A stretch of 64,000 nt of DNA from Pararge aegeria (GCF_905163445.1 NC_053196.1:16579501-16643500); one strand, 5' to 3'; shown: positions 18,662-30,127, numbered from the stretch's first letter. Notes: a model not told the origin generated them from the sequence alone. Made by a program: numbers and translations.

Positions 18662-20893
18662 ACAATAAACGGTGACAATTTTGTCATCCAAAGCATTTAG
18701 AGCGATCGGAATACGAGTAAATGTAAGCATATAGTTACTGTTGGAACACCAAGAGAGGGCTAGAATGGAGAAGATTTCCCTTTTGCGTCTGGATGTACTG
18801 GTCGTACATGCTAATACTCAGTTGTCATGAAGGACATTCAAATTCGGGATCGCTTGGTTAGTTTCGTGCGTGTTTAGAACTACAACTAGTTTATCTACAA
18901 CATTGCAGAGTTTCTAGACGCCTAGGAAGTGTTTTTGCATCTCGACAATGCTGATGGTTTTCGAGAGTGGAGTTGTTACAACTTTTGTTTTCAACTTTCC
19001 TTGACCACGTAGCCTTATCAGACCATAACCTTCTGGGTTATATAAAATGTTTAATCGGATATATAGAATAGAATCTTCTAATGTTCCAGCTTAATGTATC
19101 TCAGCATTCATGGCATTGTTTAAAAAAAACGTCCGGTGTAATGGTGCGGTAAATATATTTACACTTAATCTCTCTTCTTCATCTCGATCTTGAAGAGGTA
19201 TCATTGTATACAATAATACTTTTATTATACAACAAAAATACAAGACAACATTATTCAGTATATGTATTCTAGGCAACTAAAGCCGTAAAAAACGATAGAA
19301 CAAAACTTCTTTAACTTCGTTTGACGTTAACTAGCTGCAGGCTGACGACTAGATCAGTTTACAAATTATATATTCCCAAATTGACTTTGTAACGAAATCC
19401 TTCCATTGCTTCAGAGAGCACGTCAAGCAGGTATCTAAACTATAAAACTCGTGCTAGTCCCTCGTACAACAGTACAGTCCTTGGAAGTCTCCATAGAATA
19501 GCGAAAGGAAACTGTAAGCGGTCCCCGAAGACCGGAGGAATATTGTGCCGTTTCTCATGAAACATTTATGAGTGTGACAAACGGTACGGAGGAATGGCGT
19601 ATCGCAACTTACGTGAAATATGTTTTCAGAGGTGAAAAGGTATTAGGAAAATAAACGTGTTTGACGTTACAGACATTTTGTTACTTCATACTGTTCATTT
19701 GTTGTTTGTTTATTTTGGTTTTTAAGATTCGCAAAAGAAACATATTAATGCACTAATATAGAAGTTAAATTTAGATTATTATATTGTTACTGATGAGAAA
19801 TTAAATTAACATAAAAAAGAGTGTTATACAAAATATAAGCTTAAACTAACAACCGGTTAATAGAAGTGATGGTGCGGAATGCAGTCCGAGGGAAAAATTA
19901 TTTTAATCTTTACTCAAATTATAAATTGTTTGTTTTGTTAAATAAGCAACCAATCAATGTGACTTTTTGCATTTGGTTAGTTGAAAGGACGGAGGGTAAC
20001 AAAGGCTACTATTTATTGAGGGAAAAAACTCACTATTTAAATACTTTTTCATTTTCCTACGGAATTCGCTTCTCTACGGAAGTTACGATGCACGATGTCG
20101 TCTGTTAGTCGCTTATGCACGTGGAGCTCCTACTGAGCAAATTATTTCATAATTCGAATTTACTCTAGATTCAATTATGTTATTTTTAAAAATCGAATGT
20201 TATCTATCTTATCTTATGTTAGCTACTAGTTCAAGTTTACCAGGGTTGTGCAAAAATGCTTCTAATCCTTAATTGTTTTTGACGCCGTAAATATCATAAT
20301 GCATATAATAATGTTTATACTTTATTACTCGCTTCAATGGGTAGTTGTAATAAAGACGAAATTGCGTTTCTGTGAAAATACAAGAAACAACATATAAAAC
20401 CTTTGGTCTTTTAAAATCCAATCATTTCTTCATAAAAAAACTCTTAAAAATCTTTTTTTAATGTCTCTTATCACTCAAAAAACATTGGTTACTTTAAGAA
20501 AAGGTTCGATATATGAACTCGAGAAAAGAGTTCTTTACATGCATATGCAGTATTGAGTTCCAGCCGAGAAGTAATAAAGCATTTTTAGTGTTTTTATTTT
20601 CGACAGTGAGTACTATAAAATATTTGTTTTTACTATCTTCTGCAAAACTCTAAAGTATACTAATCGTTAATAAATAAGTAGCTACTTTAAGTGCCGCTTG
20701 AGTGCTAGGATATCGGAACATTACAGAAAGGACGGGGCGACATCATGAGCTTTGTCAACGTCTTCTCGAGTGCACGCCGATTTATCACCTGACGCTATCC
20801 TGAACTTAAGCGAACTTGCGCTCCTCTCTGCTTCTTTACGGGGCCATTGGTTCTGGTAATAGTTTTCTGCTTTATATGTCATTTAAAAGCATG
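18662..20893. other. Unassigned stretch, no gene seen
   Basis: Over 2 kb without a supported exon. A repeat F scrap (TTAGTTGAAAGGACGGAGGG, AACAAAGGCTAC) lies near 19977. The GC-richer patch 20690-20860 has open frames of at most 40 codons and no splice pair. Confidence 0.4.
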
Positions 20894-21066
20894 AACGAAG
20901 CTAGCATTAATTGCTAAAATCCTCATTGTTAATATTAAGGTGGTATTATGGGCTTCATAAGAAGGCTTAGAGTCACAGATCGCACGTTGAGTGAATCTAG
21001 ACCTTATTATGAAGCCACCGATATTATTAACGGTAATTTTTTTTAACAATTAATGCTAGCTTTGTT
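20894..21066. mobile_element. Foldback (MITE-like) element
   Basis: The left arm AAGCTAGCATTAATTG, TTGTTAAT, GGTGG, CTTCATAA, AAGG, TAGA, TCAC recurs in inverted order on the right, so about 80 nt on each side can pair around a 14-nt centre (20977-20990). Arms differ by substitutions and a 6-nt gap. No clear target duplication flanks it and there is no coding capacity. Class unknown. Confidence 0.75.
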
Positions 21067-21543
21067 TCAGTTTCATTCAGTTGACGAATATCTAAAATTT
21101 AAGTTTTAAATTATAATTTCGCATATCATATTTTCATTTGTACGAGACAATTCATTAAAACCGCCCATCTTCTAATTGCGATCCGACTACAAAACCTGAC
21201 GATAGCAACCCGAAATTATTCATTTACCAACCCATATAAATCACCGTTGCCACCTACCTATATAGCCGAAGAGCTGGGAGAATACATCCATTCGAATCTC
21301 GTCAATACCCCACTAAGTAGTGATAAGCCACTTGCGTCTCGTTTTTACGAGATTTTCTGGGTTTTTAGAACTCGAATTTTACTATTTATGCACATTCTTA
21401 ATTTAGTCTACACAGGCACATCTTTACTTTCAATTTAGTAACAGTAATGAGAAATCTTTCACAAGAAAATTAAGATAACAATTCTAACCTTTTAATAAAA
21501 ATTCTATTTATGGTCATTAACTGCAGTCTTTTGGAGTGATATT
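21067..21543. other. Unassigned stretch, no gene seen
   Basis: A 63-codon frame starting at 21247 has no supporting features. No repeat family recognised. Confidence 0.4.
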
Positions 21544-21768
21544 GAATAGAAGCAGGCGTCACTTTGCGGAAATCCATGATATATTATGAAAATTAAGCTT
21601 CATTTGCAATACTCCGCAAAAAGCAGGAGAATCTGTATTGTATAATTTATCAATCCTTATACTCCACATCAAACAGATCTCCGGCAATGTACCCTCTACG
21701 CACGTTTCGCTCCGAAACCGGAGCATCCTCAGGAGATGTTGACTTTATAATGAATAATTGTCAAACAA
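21544..21768 (-). repeat. DR-6 copy with intact hairpin
   Basis: The order GAATAGAAGCAGGCGTCACT, ATGATATATTATGAAAA, GGAGAATCTGTATTG, GCACGTTTCGCTCCGAAACC and GGAGCATCCTCAGGAGATG is DR-6 reversed. GCTCCG-AAAC-CGGAGC is a perfect stem-loop. Confidence 0.8.
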
Positions 21769-22045
21769 TTTTGACATAACACATAACGTTTTTTCAAGTT
21801 CACTGGGATTCGTTTGATAGCAACGAGCAGTGGGTAACGGTGGGATAACTGATGGTCATCTACAGCACGAGAGGAACGGTCAATGAGTGGCTGCACTTTG
21901 AGGGATTTGTGTTTTCTACTCCCTACCTATATATCCCGTTATTTATATATATATATTTATTCAAACTGAATCGAAACAGCGTAAAGTGCAAGTAAAGGTA
22001 ATAGTTTAAAACTTGTAGTAGAAGTAGTAGTCGTAGTGATGGTTA

Positions 22046-22205
22046 TTGTGACAGAGCTTGTCCAGGGAAGTACTACCACCATGTTTATTCCTGCCGCCAT
22101 TCTGGCGTTCTAGTTTCAAGGGTCTGGTTGACTTTTTAATTACAGGTACATGCGGCTTAAAACGTACGTCTCAATTTGATGGACACGAGGCGGCAACATG
22201 CTAAA
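22046..22205 (+). repeat. Repeat H copy
   Basis: GACAGAGCTTGTCCAGGGAA, GTACTACCACCATG, CTGCCGCCATTCTGGCG and ATTACAGGTACATGCGGCTT follow the order of the copies at 2325 and 40060, with divergence in the middle. Confidence 0.65.
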
Positions 22206-22760
22206 AACTAACGCAATCTTGACGTACCTAAGGAAAGGATACGTTTCTCTTTCTTACAATCATTTAGCCTTTTTATTACTTATAAAAATATCCCACCCGC
22301 TCTTTGACTATTACTTATACCTATTTCTTATTAATTTTACCATATTCAACCTTAGTTCCAAAGAAATAAGGGCGTGAATTGGTAACAAAACTGAGAATAA
22401 CAATGTCGTCGAGAGATACGTCTTAACAAATGAATTATTTATTCAGTGAACGAATTAACATATCAAGAGTGTACAAGAATTGGATGTGCAAAATTTCGGA
22501 TGGTGGGAAATTGAGTGGAAGGTGGAAAATAGGATGTTTATCCTTTGGAACGTGTAGCTAGAAATTAAATTACCTAAAATTGTATTTATATTTATGGAAA
22601 ATAAAGGAAAATAAGAACACTATATTTTATAAATTTTAATTTATATATTTCATTCGGGGAGTACGTAAAGCCGTCGGCAGCCCCGAATTATTACTAATAA
22701 CTTACTTACGGTAACATGTTTGACTTAGCCAATATAAATGTCCAAGTATAACAAGCATCC

Positions 22761-23284
22761 AAAAATTCAAACTTCAAAATTCATTTATTTCAAGTAGGCC
22801 AGTTCAACTGGGCCAGTTTATAAGCACTTTTGAAACGTCAAGTCAGTCTGTTTGTAGTAAGGCAAGAAATTCAGCAGATTGCTCGTTTTCAATATCATTT
22901 TACAGTTTAGAATTTAAAAAAAAATATAATAAATTTTGTGAGAGATGAGAGCGGAGCCTGTTTCCAAGCAGCCGTTTTCGTTAAGAAATTCATCAATCGT
23001 TTAGTTTGATTGATTTATTAAATGGTTTTTAACACATTGTTCAAACGAATGCACTGGCAGGTCCAAAATTACCTTGGGAATTATAATAACCTATATTCAA
23101 TCCCACAAATGACTTCTGCACCTTTCACAAACGATATGCAGATGTCACTAACTTATGTCCATTTCGAGTAAGGCGGTTGTTTATATCCACTTTTCGTTTA
23201 TAAAGTGTAATGTTTTGTGTTAAAAATTCTATATTGTTATAAATAAATTGTTAGGCTACCCTAAGTATACCTATTTCTTTAAAT
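22761..23284 (-). mobile_element. LINE-A fragment, old copy
   Basis: Reversed LINE-A 3' UTR (AATTCATTTATTTCAAGTAG, GCACTTTTGAAACGTCAAGT, GAGAGATGAGAGCGGAGCC) plus the last 110 or so codons of ORF2, recognisable as the complement of the VLDLPIHKFKECVKTH and RKVQKSFVGL regions. Deletions and frame breaks are frequent, unlike the copy at 8858-11588. Confidence 0.85.
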
Positions 23285-23333
23285 CCTAGAACAGGACTAT
23301 ACACGGCAGGCAGCTATACCGATTTCTAAACGA

Positions 23334-23526
23334 AGCAGGCCGCTCTGTTCTCATCACTCACGTGATAAAAAAAAACTAAATATAGTTGAACTGTAAAATG
23401 ATGTTGAAAAATTGCAATCTGCTGAGATTCTTCTCGGGAGAATCTGCCTTCCGAACCGTTGGTAAAACAGAATGACTTGACGTTTCAAAAGTGCTCATAA
23501 ACTAGGTCTACTGGAAATAATTTAAT
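23334..23526 (+). mobile_element. LINE-A 3' UTR fragment
   Basis: GCAATCTGCTGAGATTCTTC, AGAATCTGCCTTCCGAACCG and GACGTTTCAAAAGTGCTC identify the 3' UTR. It faces the fragment at 22761-23284 head to head across about 50 bp. Confidence 0.8.
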
Positions 23527-23865
23527 GTTGGATCTTAGCGCTTCATCGTGGAACACTATACCTACCTTTATCTCGCGAAAACTAACGGTTCCCGCGGGAT
23601 TCAAAAGAAGGAGAAAAAAACGCAGATAAATTCGCGAGCACCAGCTGGTAAATAAATGTACCTAACGCACTCCCCTTTCCCCTCCAACTGGGGGCCCGCC
23701 ACTCACCACATCTACCACCGCACGAGCACATTTAACTACACAGTTAACGTATTTTCGTCGGGTCCTGCTAATCCGGCACTCTCAGTCCGCGGTTTGGCCA
23801 AATTGAAATGTGCTGTTGCCTGACGCACGTCCGCCCACACAGCCGGGCTGGTTCACGGTGCATTG

Positions 23866-24112
23866 GCGGCCGATTGGCGCAGTGTGCAGCATCCCTGCTT
23901 TCTGTGGCCAAAGCTGTGGGTTCGATTCCCACAGCTGGAAAATGTTTGTGTGATGAACAGAGTATGGGTGCTTGTCTGTATATTATAAGTGTTTATGTAT
24001 ATTATTCATAAAAATATTCATCAGTCATCTTAGTACCCATAACACAAGCTACACTTAATTTGGGGCTAAATGGCGATGTGTGTATTGTCGTCGTATATGT
24101 GTTTATTTATTC
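23866..24112 (+). mobile_element. SINE-1, essentially full length
   Basis: GGCGGCCGATTGGCGCAGTG, a tRNA-like core, GGGTTCGATTCCCACAGCTG, then the body through CATCTTAGTACCCATAACAC, GGCTAAATGGCGATGTG and GTGTTTATTTATT. A and B boxes are readable; the CTGAGTCCAAGG arm reads CTGTGGCCAAAG. Confidence 0.92.
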
Positions 24113-24118
24113 AACTAA

Positions 24119-24205
24119 TAGATTGGTGCTGGCTGTGAGTTCGACTCCTCCAAATGGAAAGTGTTTGTGTGAAGAATATAAAGGTTTCTTAGTATCTGGA
24201 GCAAC
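24119..24205 (+). mobile_element. SINE-1-like head fragment
   Basis: GATTGGTGCTGGCTGTGAGT followed by TCGACTCCTCCAAATGGAAA and GTGTTTGTGTGAAGAATATA is a broken second SINE-1 head directly behind the complete copy. Confidence 0.5.
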
Positions 24206-24462
24206 GTGGTGGGTCAGTACTCCAGAACATTGTATAATTTTCGTTAAATTTTTATTTACAATTTTTCTATACGTTTATGGGGTGTCCAATAAAAGTGTAT
24301 TCATTCATTTATTCATTCAACTTTCTACTGTACAAGAATACGCCTATACTACTCCTGTAGTAGGTTGAGTATCATGATAATGATAGACACAAGCGCTTTA
24401 CCAAGTCGAAAAAAAGGAGGTTCAGTCCGGCCATGAATATTTAAATTTCATTTCCAATACCA

Positions 24463-24665
24463 AAATGGATCCCATCTGTCGATGTGGGCTCGGAGGCATT
24501 TGCATCATTTATCCGGCGCATCAATCAAGCAAACAAACATTTATAAATAAAGCTAATTACATGCCCCGGTCCCGCTCGCAAATAAGGGTACTGCGCAATA
24601 TGGCGGGGCCAGGGTGTCTGTTTTGTCCGGCCGCACACTTCTTGTGGGGCGCCAATGGTAAGAAA
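24463..24665. other. GC-rich unassigned block
   Basis: A sharply GC-richer block in AT-rich surroundings, open on both strands for about 60-70 codons. An AT-rich core (ATTTATAAATAAAGCTAATT) holding a homeodomain-type TAATTA sits between GC-rich halves (CCCCGGTCCCGCTCGC, GGCGGGGCCAGGG). No family or splice pair was recognised; it might be a conserved non-coding element or an undetected repeat. Confidence 0.35.
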
Positions 24666-25132
24666 GATCGACTTTCTTAAATTCCGAATTTTTTTACGTC
24701 CAATCAAATTCAAATAATTACCTACTGCTTGTATTTTAAAGGAAGTTTTTTTTTAAACAATTGCAAGAAAAATAAATGTTAATTATTAATCAAAAATCTG
24801 AATTAAATACCTTTAATAAACGATTGTGTACGAATATAGCAGATTAAACTTGCAAATAGACTGCAAAATTGTAGTCAATCGGTGCAGCAGCTTAATTATG
24901 TTTTAATTAACAATATCACAGTATAACCATTATTTACTAGGAAGCAGAATAATAAAGTATCTTAGGCATATTAAAAATTGTTGTTAAAGCTTTTTGTCTC
25001 ACACTTTAAATACTATTTATTGTTAATTCTTGCTCACATTTAAATGGCTATTAATGGTATGTTAAAGTTTATATTAGTTTTTTTATAGTCACAATTATTC
25101 TATGAACTTTCAGGCAGACTTATTTTGGTTTA
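24666..25132. other. Unassigned AT-rich stretch
   Basis: Long A/T runs, no coding or repeat signal recognised. Confidence 0.4.
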
Positions 25133-25330
25133 TGTATTAGTATGTAGTTATTTGTATTTTCAATAATATACACCTGAGCTTATATGTGTTCATTATGTAT
25201 TCCTAATCCGAAGGTTGCCTGGCATAGATCGCTACTAGACGATAAGGCCGCCTTTTGTATCCCACTATTTTAAGTTTCTGCTTTTCTATTTGATGTTTCC
25301 AACTTTTTGTAGTGTTGAAATCATGATATA
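25133..25330 (+). mobile_element. LINE-B 3' UTR fragment
   Basis: TAATCCGAAGGTTGCCTGGC, hairpin ATCGCT-ACTA-GACGAT and AAGGCCGCCTTTTGTAT match LINE-B at 506-1000. The hairpin keeps its outer four pairs and loses one inner pair. No ORF remnant is visible. Confidence 0.75.
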
Positions 25331-25590
25331 ATACTAATCGGCATATCAATTTGATTTACTGTGCCCGGTAGACTTGCTGATCGGGACCGGTGTGTATGCG
25401 GCCAGGCTAACAGGACCCATCATCCCTTGACACGTGGCGCAGGTTAACCTAAATAAGCTCGGGGGTATTTTAACCGTTATTAAAACAAGTCTTATTAACA
25501 ACAGCCGCCACTTGGCCACATCTATGAATTAACGTAGAACGAAGAACCCGTACTGCCTCGAAAGATTAGTTTTTTTGATAGTATTATTGC
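25331..25590. other. Unassigned stretch
   Basis: A GC-richer patch (CCGGTAGACTTGCTGATCGG, CACGTGGCGCAGGTTAACC) looks repeat-like but has no second copy in the window. Confidence 0.3.
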
Positions 25591-25770
25591 ATGTTTGTGC
25601 GATGAGCATGAACGTTTTTGAGTGTCTGGGTGTTTATATGTATGTTCAAAGTATTTATGCATATTATTCATAAAAATATTCATCAGTCATCTTGGTACCC
25701 ATAACACAAGCTTCGCTTACTTTGGGGCTAGATGGCGATGTGTGTATTGTCGTAGTATATTTATTTAATT
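25591..25770 (+). mobile_element. SINE-1, head missing
   Basis: It starts at ATGTTTGTGCGATGAGCATG and continues to CGTAGTATATTTATTT. The tRNA-derived part with both promoter boxes is absent. Confidence 0.85.
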
Positions 25771-25918
25771 ACCACGAACATGATGAGAATCGTCATGGTC
25801 AGGCAACTGAAGATGCTCCGAAGAACACCCTAGACAAGTGGCAGCACGTTGCAGCAAATGTTACCTGACAATACTTGGATAACTGGAAATACTACGGTTG
25901 GTCAAAAAAAAAAATCTA

Positions 25919-26070
25919 GTTCAAGTATTAGTATCTATATAGTTATTTGTATAAATTTTGGTGCTACTAAGCGATAAGGCCACCTTTTGTACTCTGATTC
26001 TGTGTTTGTTTATCTGTTCTTCTTTTGTTTATTTAACCTGAAGTGGTGTGCAAATAAATTAATAACTGTT
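25919..26070 (+). mobile_element. LINE-B 3' UTR fragment
   Basis: GGTGCTACTAAGCGATAAGG and CCACCTTTTGTACTCTG followed by GTTTATTTAACCTGAAG and CAAATAAATTAATAA correspond to the LINE-B 3' end. The 5' strand of the hairpin is reduced to GTGCT. Confidence 0.65.
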
Positions 26071-26084
26071 GCCCACGTTCTTCG

Positions 26085-26273
26085 TCACCGTTTATAACGC
26101 TTTGTTACAAATCCTGTTCCCGTGGGAACCGCTTGTTTTACTGGGATTTAAATTTATGTTACTCTCCGTCCTTTCAAATAACTTTATGCCAAAAATCAAG
26201 TCGAATAGTTGCTAAGTAAGGGCGTAAATGAACGCATCAAACTCACTTACGCATTTATAATATTAGTAAGGAT
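26085..26273 (-). repeat. Repeat F copy
   Basis: Reversed order from GCCCACGTTCTTCGTC through CCCGTGGGAACCGCTTG, ACTCTCCGTCCTTTCA, CCAAAAATCAAGTCGAATAG to TTATAATATTAGTAAGGATT, the usual outer end. Confidence 0.75.
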
Positions 26274-26751
26274 TATTTCATATGTAGGTATCTACTGGCT
26301 GTGGGTACCGATATCTTTATATTTTTATTTTTTGGTTTTTCGTCGGCTTATAAAGTTTTACAGATAAGCCAAAAAAACGTTATATGGGTAAACATTTAAT
26401 CCCGTAAATAAGTAAATAATCCTTGAAATTTTAATAAAAACCGCGTCCGACCCGCGCCATTGTCCAATGTACAGGCCATTACAATATTTCCACGTCACGG
26501 CGGATCCGTTCTAAATTACCCTTTATGTGTACCAGATAAAGGTCACATTACACGAGATGGAAGACAATAGCTGCGGGTAGGGTTGCCACGCGTTCGTATA
26601 ACAGTTTTCAGCTTATTACTGTCCCACTACTAAATAAATTGAAATAAAAATGTGTTAATGTGTTTTGTAATGGAAATTTTCATTTCATTTCATTTTCATT
26701 TCACTACTGGACAAAGATCTGGGTCCTCTGGAGAATCACTACCAACGCTTA
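26274..26751. other. Unassigned stretch
   Basis: No gene seen. CATTTCATTTCATTTTCATTTC near 26683 is a short degenerate simple repeat (positions 26680-26702). Confidence 0.4.
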
Positions 26752-26917
26752 TTTTGGGCAATTTGGGAATTTATAAATTCTGAATTTTCTCTGGTTTTGG
26801 AGGATTTGGCCATGGCTAGTTACCACCCTTCCGATAAAGACGTGCCGCTAAGCGATTCAGTGTTCCGTGTTAACAGGTAAGCCCGCTACCATCTTAGACT
26901 GCATCATCACTTACTTT
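26752..26917 (+). mobile_element. SINE-3 body
   Basis: TTATAAATTCTGAATTTTCT, GGCCATGGCTAGTTACCACC, AAAGACGTGCCGCTAAGCGA and CTACCATCTTAGACTGCATC are all in order; the middle GCGTTCCGG...ACCGATT segment is shortened. Confidence 0.8.
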
Positions 26918-27111
26918 AACAGTTACTTTAGTGATAATAATCCGGAATGATAGTATGACATGCTTTATGATGTATGGGTACGCAACAAGGCTACTGGCAC
27001 TGTAGATTTCTGAAATAATCAGCTTACTAACCGTTGCTGGAAACAAGTTTCCTCTAATGTTATAATTTATTAGTGTTTTTTACCTACACTTGGAAAAACA
27101 AAAAGTCATGT

Positions 27112-27218
27112 AGTAATTTCGGCGTCGACAGTAGGAGAGCCGTAGCTTAATTGGTTGAAGCGCTCAGGCCGCGATTGCTAGAGAGTCGCAGGTTTAAATC
27201 CCGTCGGTTCCGAAAAAA
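27112..27218 (+). mobile_element. SINE-4 (tRNA-derived) copy
   Basis: GAGCCGTAGCTTAATTGG (A box) and GTCGCAGGTTTAAATCCC (B box) lie at tRNA spacing, bounded by TAATTTCGGCGTCGAC and CGGTTCCGA. The 3' part is shared with the copy at 30128. Confidence 0.75.
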
Positions 27219-27837
27219 GAATTATATGCACTTTAAATTTATAAAACTTTCGTCCATTTTTAGAGAGATTTTTACAAGCGCAATCGACGTATTCTCCTCC
27301 TCAAAAATATATAGTAAGCTCCAAAAACTTACAACAACTTTAATTTGACAAAGTCTTTATTACAAAGTAACGTATTTGGATCACAAAATATCCACTTGGT
27401 TGTTTAACCGGTACGGTAAAAATTCTATGTTACTTTCCGGCTCTTCAACTATCTCTATATAAGAAATACCGCTAAACTGCATTAGAGCAGATTGGTAAGT
27501 TAATGCCCAGAAGTGGGACATCAATAAGATGATGATAATGAAACAAACAAATAAACACGTTTTCTTATTTATGTTGTCTGGCAACCCTGTGCCATGAAAC
27601 GGCTCAAACAATATGGAGTGACCGAGCTTTGTGTTCATGCCCTAATGAAGTTTTTGTGCTCTGAAATTATGCGTCCCGTATGAGAAACTCATATCTTTGA
27701 CTTGCGCAGATTAAAACTCCACGTGTTATTGTTGTTTCGGAATTGTCTCTTTGTCACATACTCTTATGCTAGTAGTTTGTAGTGCGAAAAGTTAGCAATA
27801 ATGTACGGTCTTAATTGAAACGCGTCCGGCGAAACGA
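27219..27837. other. Unassigned stretch
   Basis: An 85-codon minus-strand frame (27381-27638) has a hydrophobic run but no start context or family match. Probably not a gene. Confidence 0.35.
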
Positions 27838-27893
27838 GCAACGGAGCGAGAAGCGGGAAGCGGAGCGAGTAGCGGGCAACGGCCGCTCCGTTG
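27838..27893. repeat. GC-rich degenerate repeat with hairpin
   Basis: CAACGGAGCG near the left end pairs with CGCTCCGTTG at the right. Between them are imperfect tandem units of the type GAGCGAGTAGCGGGC. The block stands out from AT-rich flanks. Confidence 0.6.
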
Positions 27894-28220
27894 TCCGGGT
27901 TAGTGGGTTAGCGAGTCCACTGAAAATCTTCGAGCTACCGATTTTTTAATGATTCTCTTTAAAGGAAGACCGATATCTACCGATATACCAAAAGTTAACT
28001 ACATACTGAGTTAAAAGGAAACCTATGTATTCTATGAACATTTTTTTACGCTGGACCGATGATTATTGAAATTCAACTAATATTTACTGTTTTCTTTAAT
28101 CACTTTATCTATATTTTCCAATTTTGCGATTTTTAGCGAAGATACTTTTAAGCACAATTTAAAATTTGAGATTTATGATCATTAACAACCCAGAAGGATT
28201 GTCTGTTGGTCTTCTTACAG

Positions 28221-28336
28221 AATGAGAAAAACTTAGGCCGTCGCCCACCATGCTGGCCAATTTGGATTAATATGCCATTATGGAAAAACCTATAGCGGAT
28301 TTCCTCATGATGTTTTCCTTCAATTAGACTGTTGGT
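28221..28336 (-). mobile_element. SINE-2 fragment, diverged
   Basis: AATGAGAAAAACTTAGGCCG, CACCATGCTGGCCAATTTGG, GATTTCCTCATGATGTTTTC in this order is reversed SINE-2. Confidence 0.6.
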
Positions 28337-28742
28337 ATGTTTCTTCGGATCGTTTTTTTTCAAAGGAATGATTATTGATTACTTATTACATGTTAAAAAT
28401 GAGAAATAACTCGACCCGAAATGTATACATCCGAAATGACTCGAATTATAATTGATAGACGAATAATAGAACCCCTGTTTTAAGGCCTAGGACATTCTTA
28501 GCGTCCAGAATCAATTAGATTCTGGGTGATATATGAGGAATGTTTTTGGAACTTCGTTCGGAATCCGTTTGTTGACATTCATACTTACTCCCTACGTTTT
28601 GAGGAACGATTATGAACTTGAATCCACAAGTAATAAGGTGATTCGAAACAATTTGTTTATGTTTTTCATCATTGTCAAAATTACCGGCCAATTGCGGGTC
28701 TCATCTCAGAATTAATAAAGTGCGGATAGACTGCATACATCC

Positions 28743-28945
28743 TTGAAAACGTTACGGAAAACTGAGAGCATGCAGGTTTCCTTGCGATGTTTTAAAGCTA
28801 ATGCCTATAGTATAGTAGCTATATTTTAATTAAATTAAAATGGAACTTTTTCGAATTTCGAAAGTTAGAGGTGCGTGTAAGCTGGGGATTGAAATTGGTA
28901 CCCCCGGAAGTGAGATCGAAGCTCTAACCACTAAACTATTACCCA
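28743..28945 (-). mobile_element. SINE-2 5' half
   Basis: GAGAGCATGCAGGTTTCCTT, GCGATGTTTT, TTAGAGGTGCGTGTAAGC, CCCGGAAGTGAGATCG and CTCTAACCACTAAACTATTA match the reversed middle and tRNA-like head. The B box is damaged (GGGATTGAAATTGG). Confidence 0.7.
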
Positions 28946-29130
28946 TTTTTAAACACTACTGTGTAAATATACTTTAAAAAAAATTTTTTGATAAATAATA
29001 ATATAAATAAGAAATGAATATATTTAGAGGATATGCCACTTCATTTAAAAGCTTATGATCGCTTACTGTGAGAATGTATTAATTATTATTTTGAATATGA
29101 CCACGGCTATCCTCTGACGTCACTATGAAT

Positions 29131-29391
29131 AAAAATAAATAATTATACTGAGACAAAACACACATCGCCATCTAGCCCCAAAGAAAGCGTAGCTTATGTT
29201 ATGTGTACTAAGAAAAGTAATGAATATTTTTATGAATGATACACATAAATACTTAAAATTAACAGACAAACACCCAGATACTAAAAACATTCATGTTTGT
29301 CACACAAACATTTTCCAGTTGTGGGAATCGAACGCACAGGCTCGGATTGAAAAAGCAGGGTTGCTGCACACTGCGCCAATTGGCCGTCTAA
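29131..29391 (-). mobile_element. SINE-1, essentially full length
   Basis: CACACATCGCCATCTAGCCC to GCGCCAATTGGCCGTC in reversed order. The B box region reads GTGGGAATCGAACGCAC, so the arm is no longer fully paired; the head still has the A box (minus strand TTGGCGCAGTG). Confidence 0.9.
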
Positions 29392-29696
29392 CTTGTATTT
29401 ATTACATAGGGTCCGGTTGCTCTTCTTCAGATAATTTCAAACAATGCAAAGTGGATTTGATAAGTAGAAATATTTTTTGCACCCCGTTAGCACAGTTCTT
29501 TAAGACATCCGCAGGTAGTTTACCCCGTATACATATGCACAAGTTGTTGTATCCCCTTCACACTCAACTTGTGTAACGCGAACACTTTTGTTCTCGTCTC
29601 CTTTGTGGTGGCACACGCTTAGCGCGTAGTTTCCCACTACTACCGTTGATATACTAAGAATAAACTTTTGTCTAGTGGAAGGCTTGCTTAATACAG

Positions 29697-29798
29697 ATGG
29701 TGGCTAGTTACCATCCTATCGAGAAAGATGTGCAGCCAAGCTGTTTACCGTTCTGGTACGTCTCATGTAGAAACGGTTAAAGGTTATGTAAAGTACCA
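29697..29798 (+). mobile_element. SINE-3 body fragment
   Basis: GTGGCTAGTTACCATCCTAT, AAGATGTGCAGCCAAGC, TTACCGTTCTGGTACG and TAGAAACGGTTAAAGG follow SINE-3. Confidence 0.7.
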
Positions 29799-30127
29799 AT
29801 TCGGAGTTGGGAAGTTGTCGGCATCCCATTGAAATGGTTAAGGTGGTTTGTCCCACCATAAACATATATGACGTACTTTTTTATCGATCTTTTTAAGACA
29901 TTGATCTATCCCGTAAGGTGTAGCCAGTTTAAGTGCTCAAAAATATCTTTGTTTTCTCTATTACTAAAACGTAATAAAAATTATAAAAATATAAAAAACC
30001 AATGTGTCATCTCTTGTTTCAAACGTGTCTCATTGTAATATGGACCTTTGAAAAAGTAGATCGAAACTGCAACGTTTCCTACTAGATGACGCTACAGTCG
30101 CTATAAGACTGATGTGAAAGGCATATA
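29799..30127. other. Unassigned stretch
   Basis: No coding or repeat signal recognised. Confidence 0.4.

Noticed and set aside
20690..20860. GC-richer patch as an exon
   Set aside because: The longest frame is about 37 codons, no acceptor precedes it, and the GGTAATAG after it is a poor donor.
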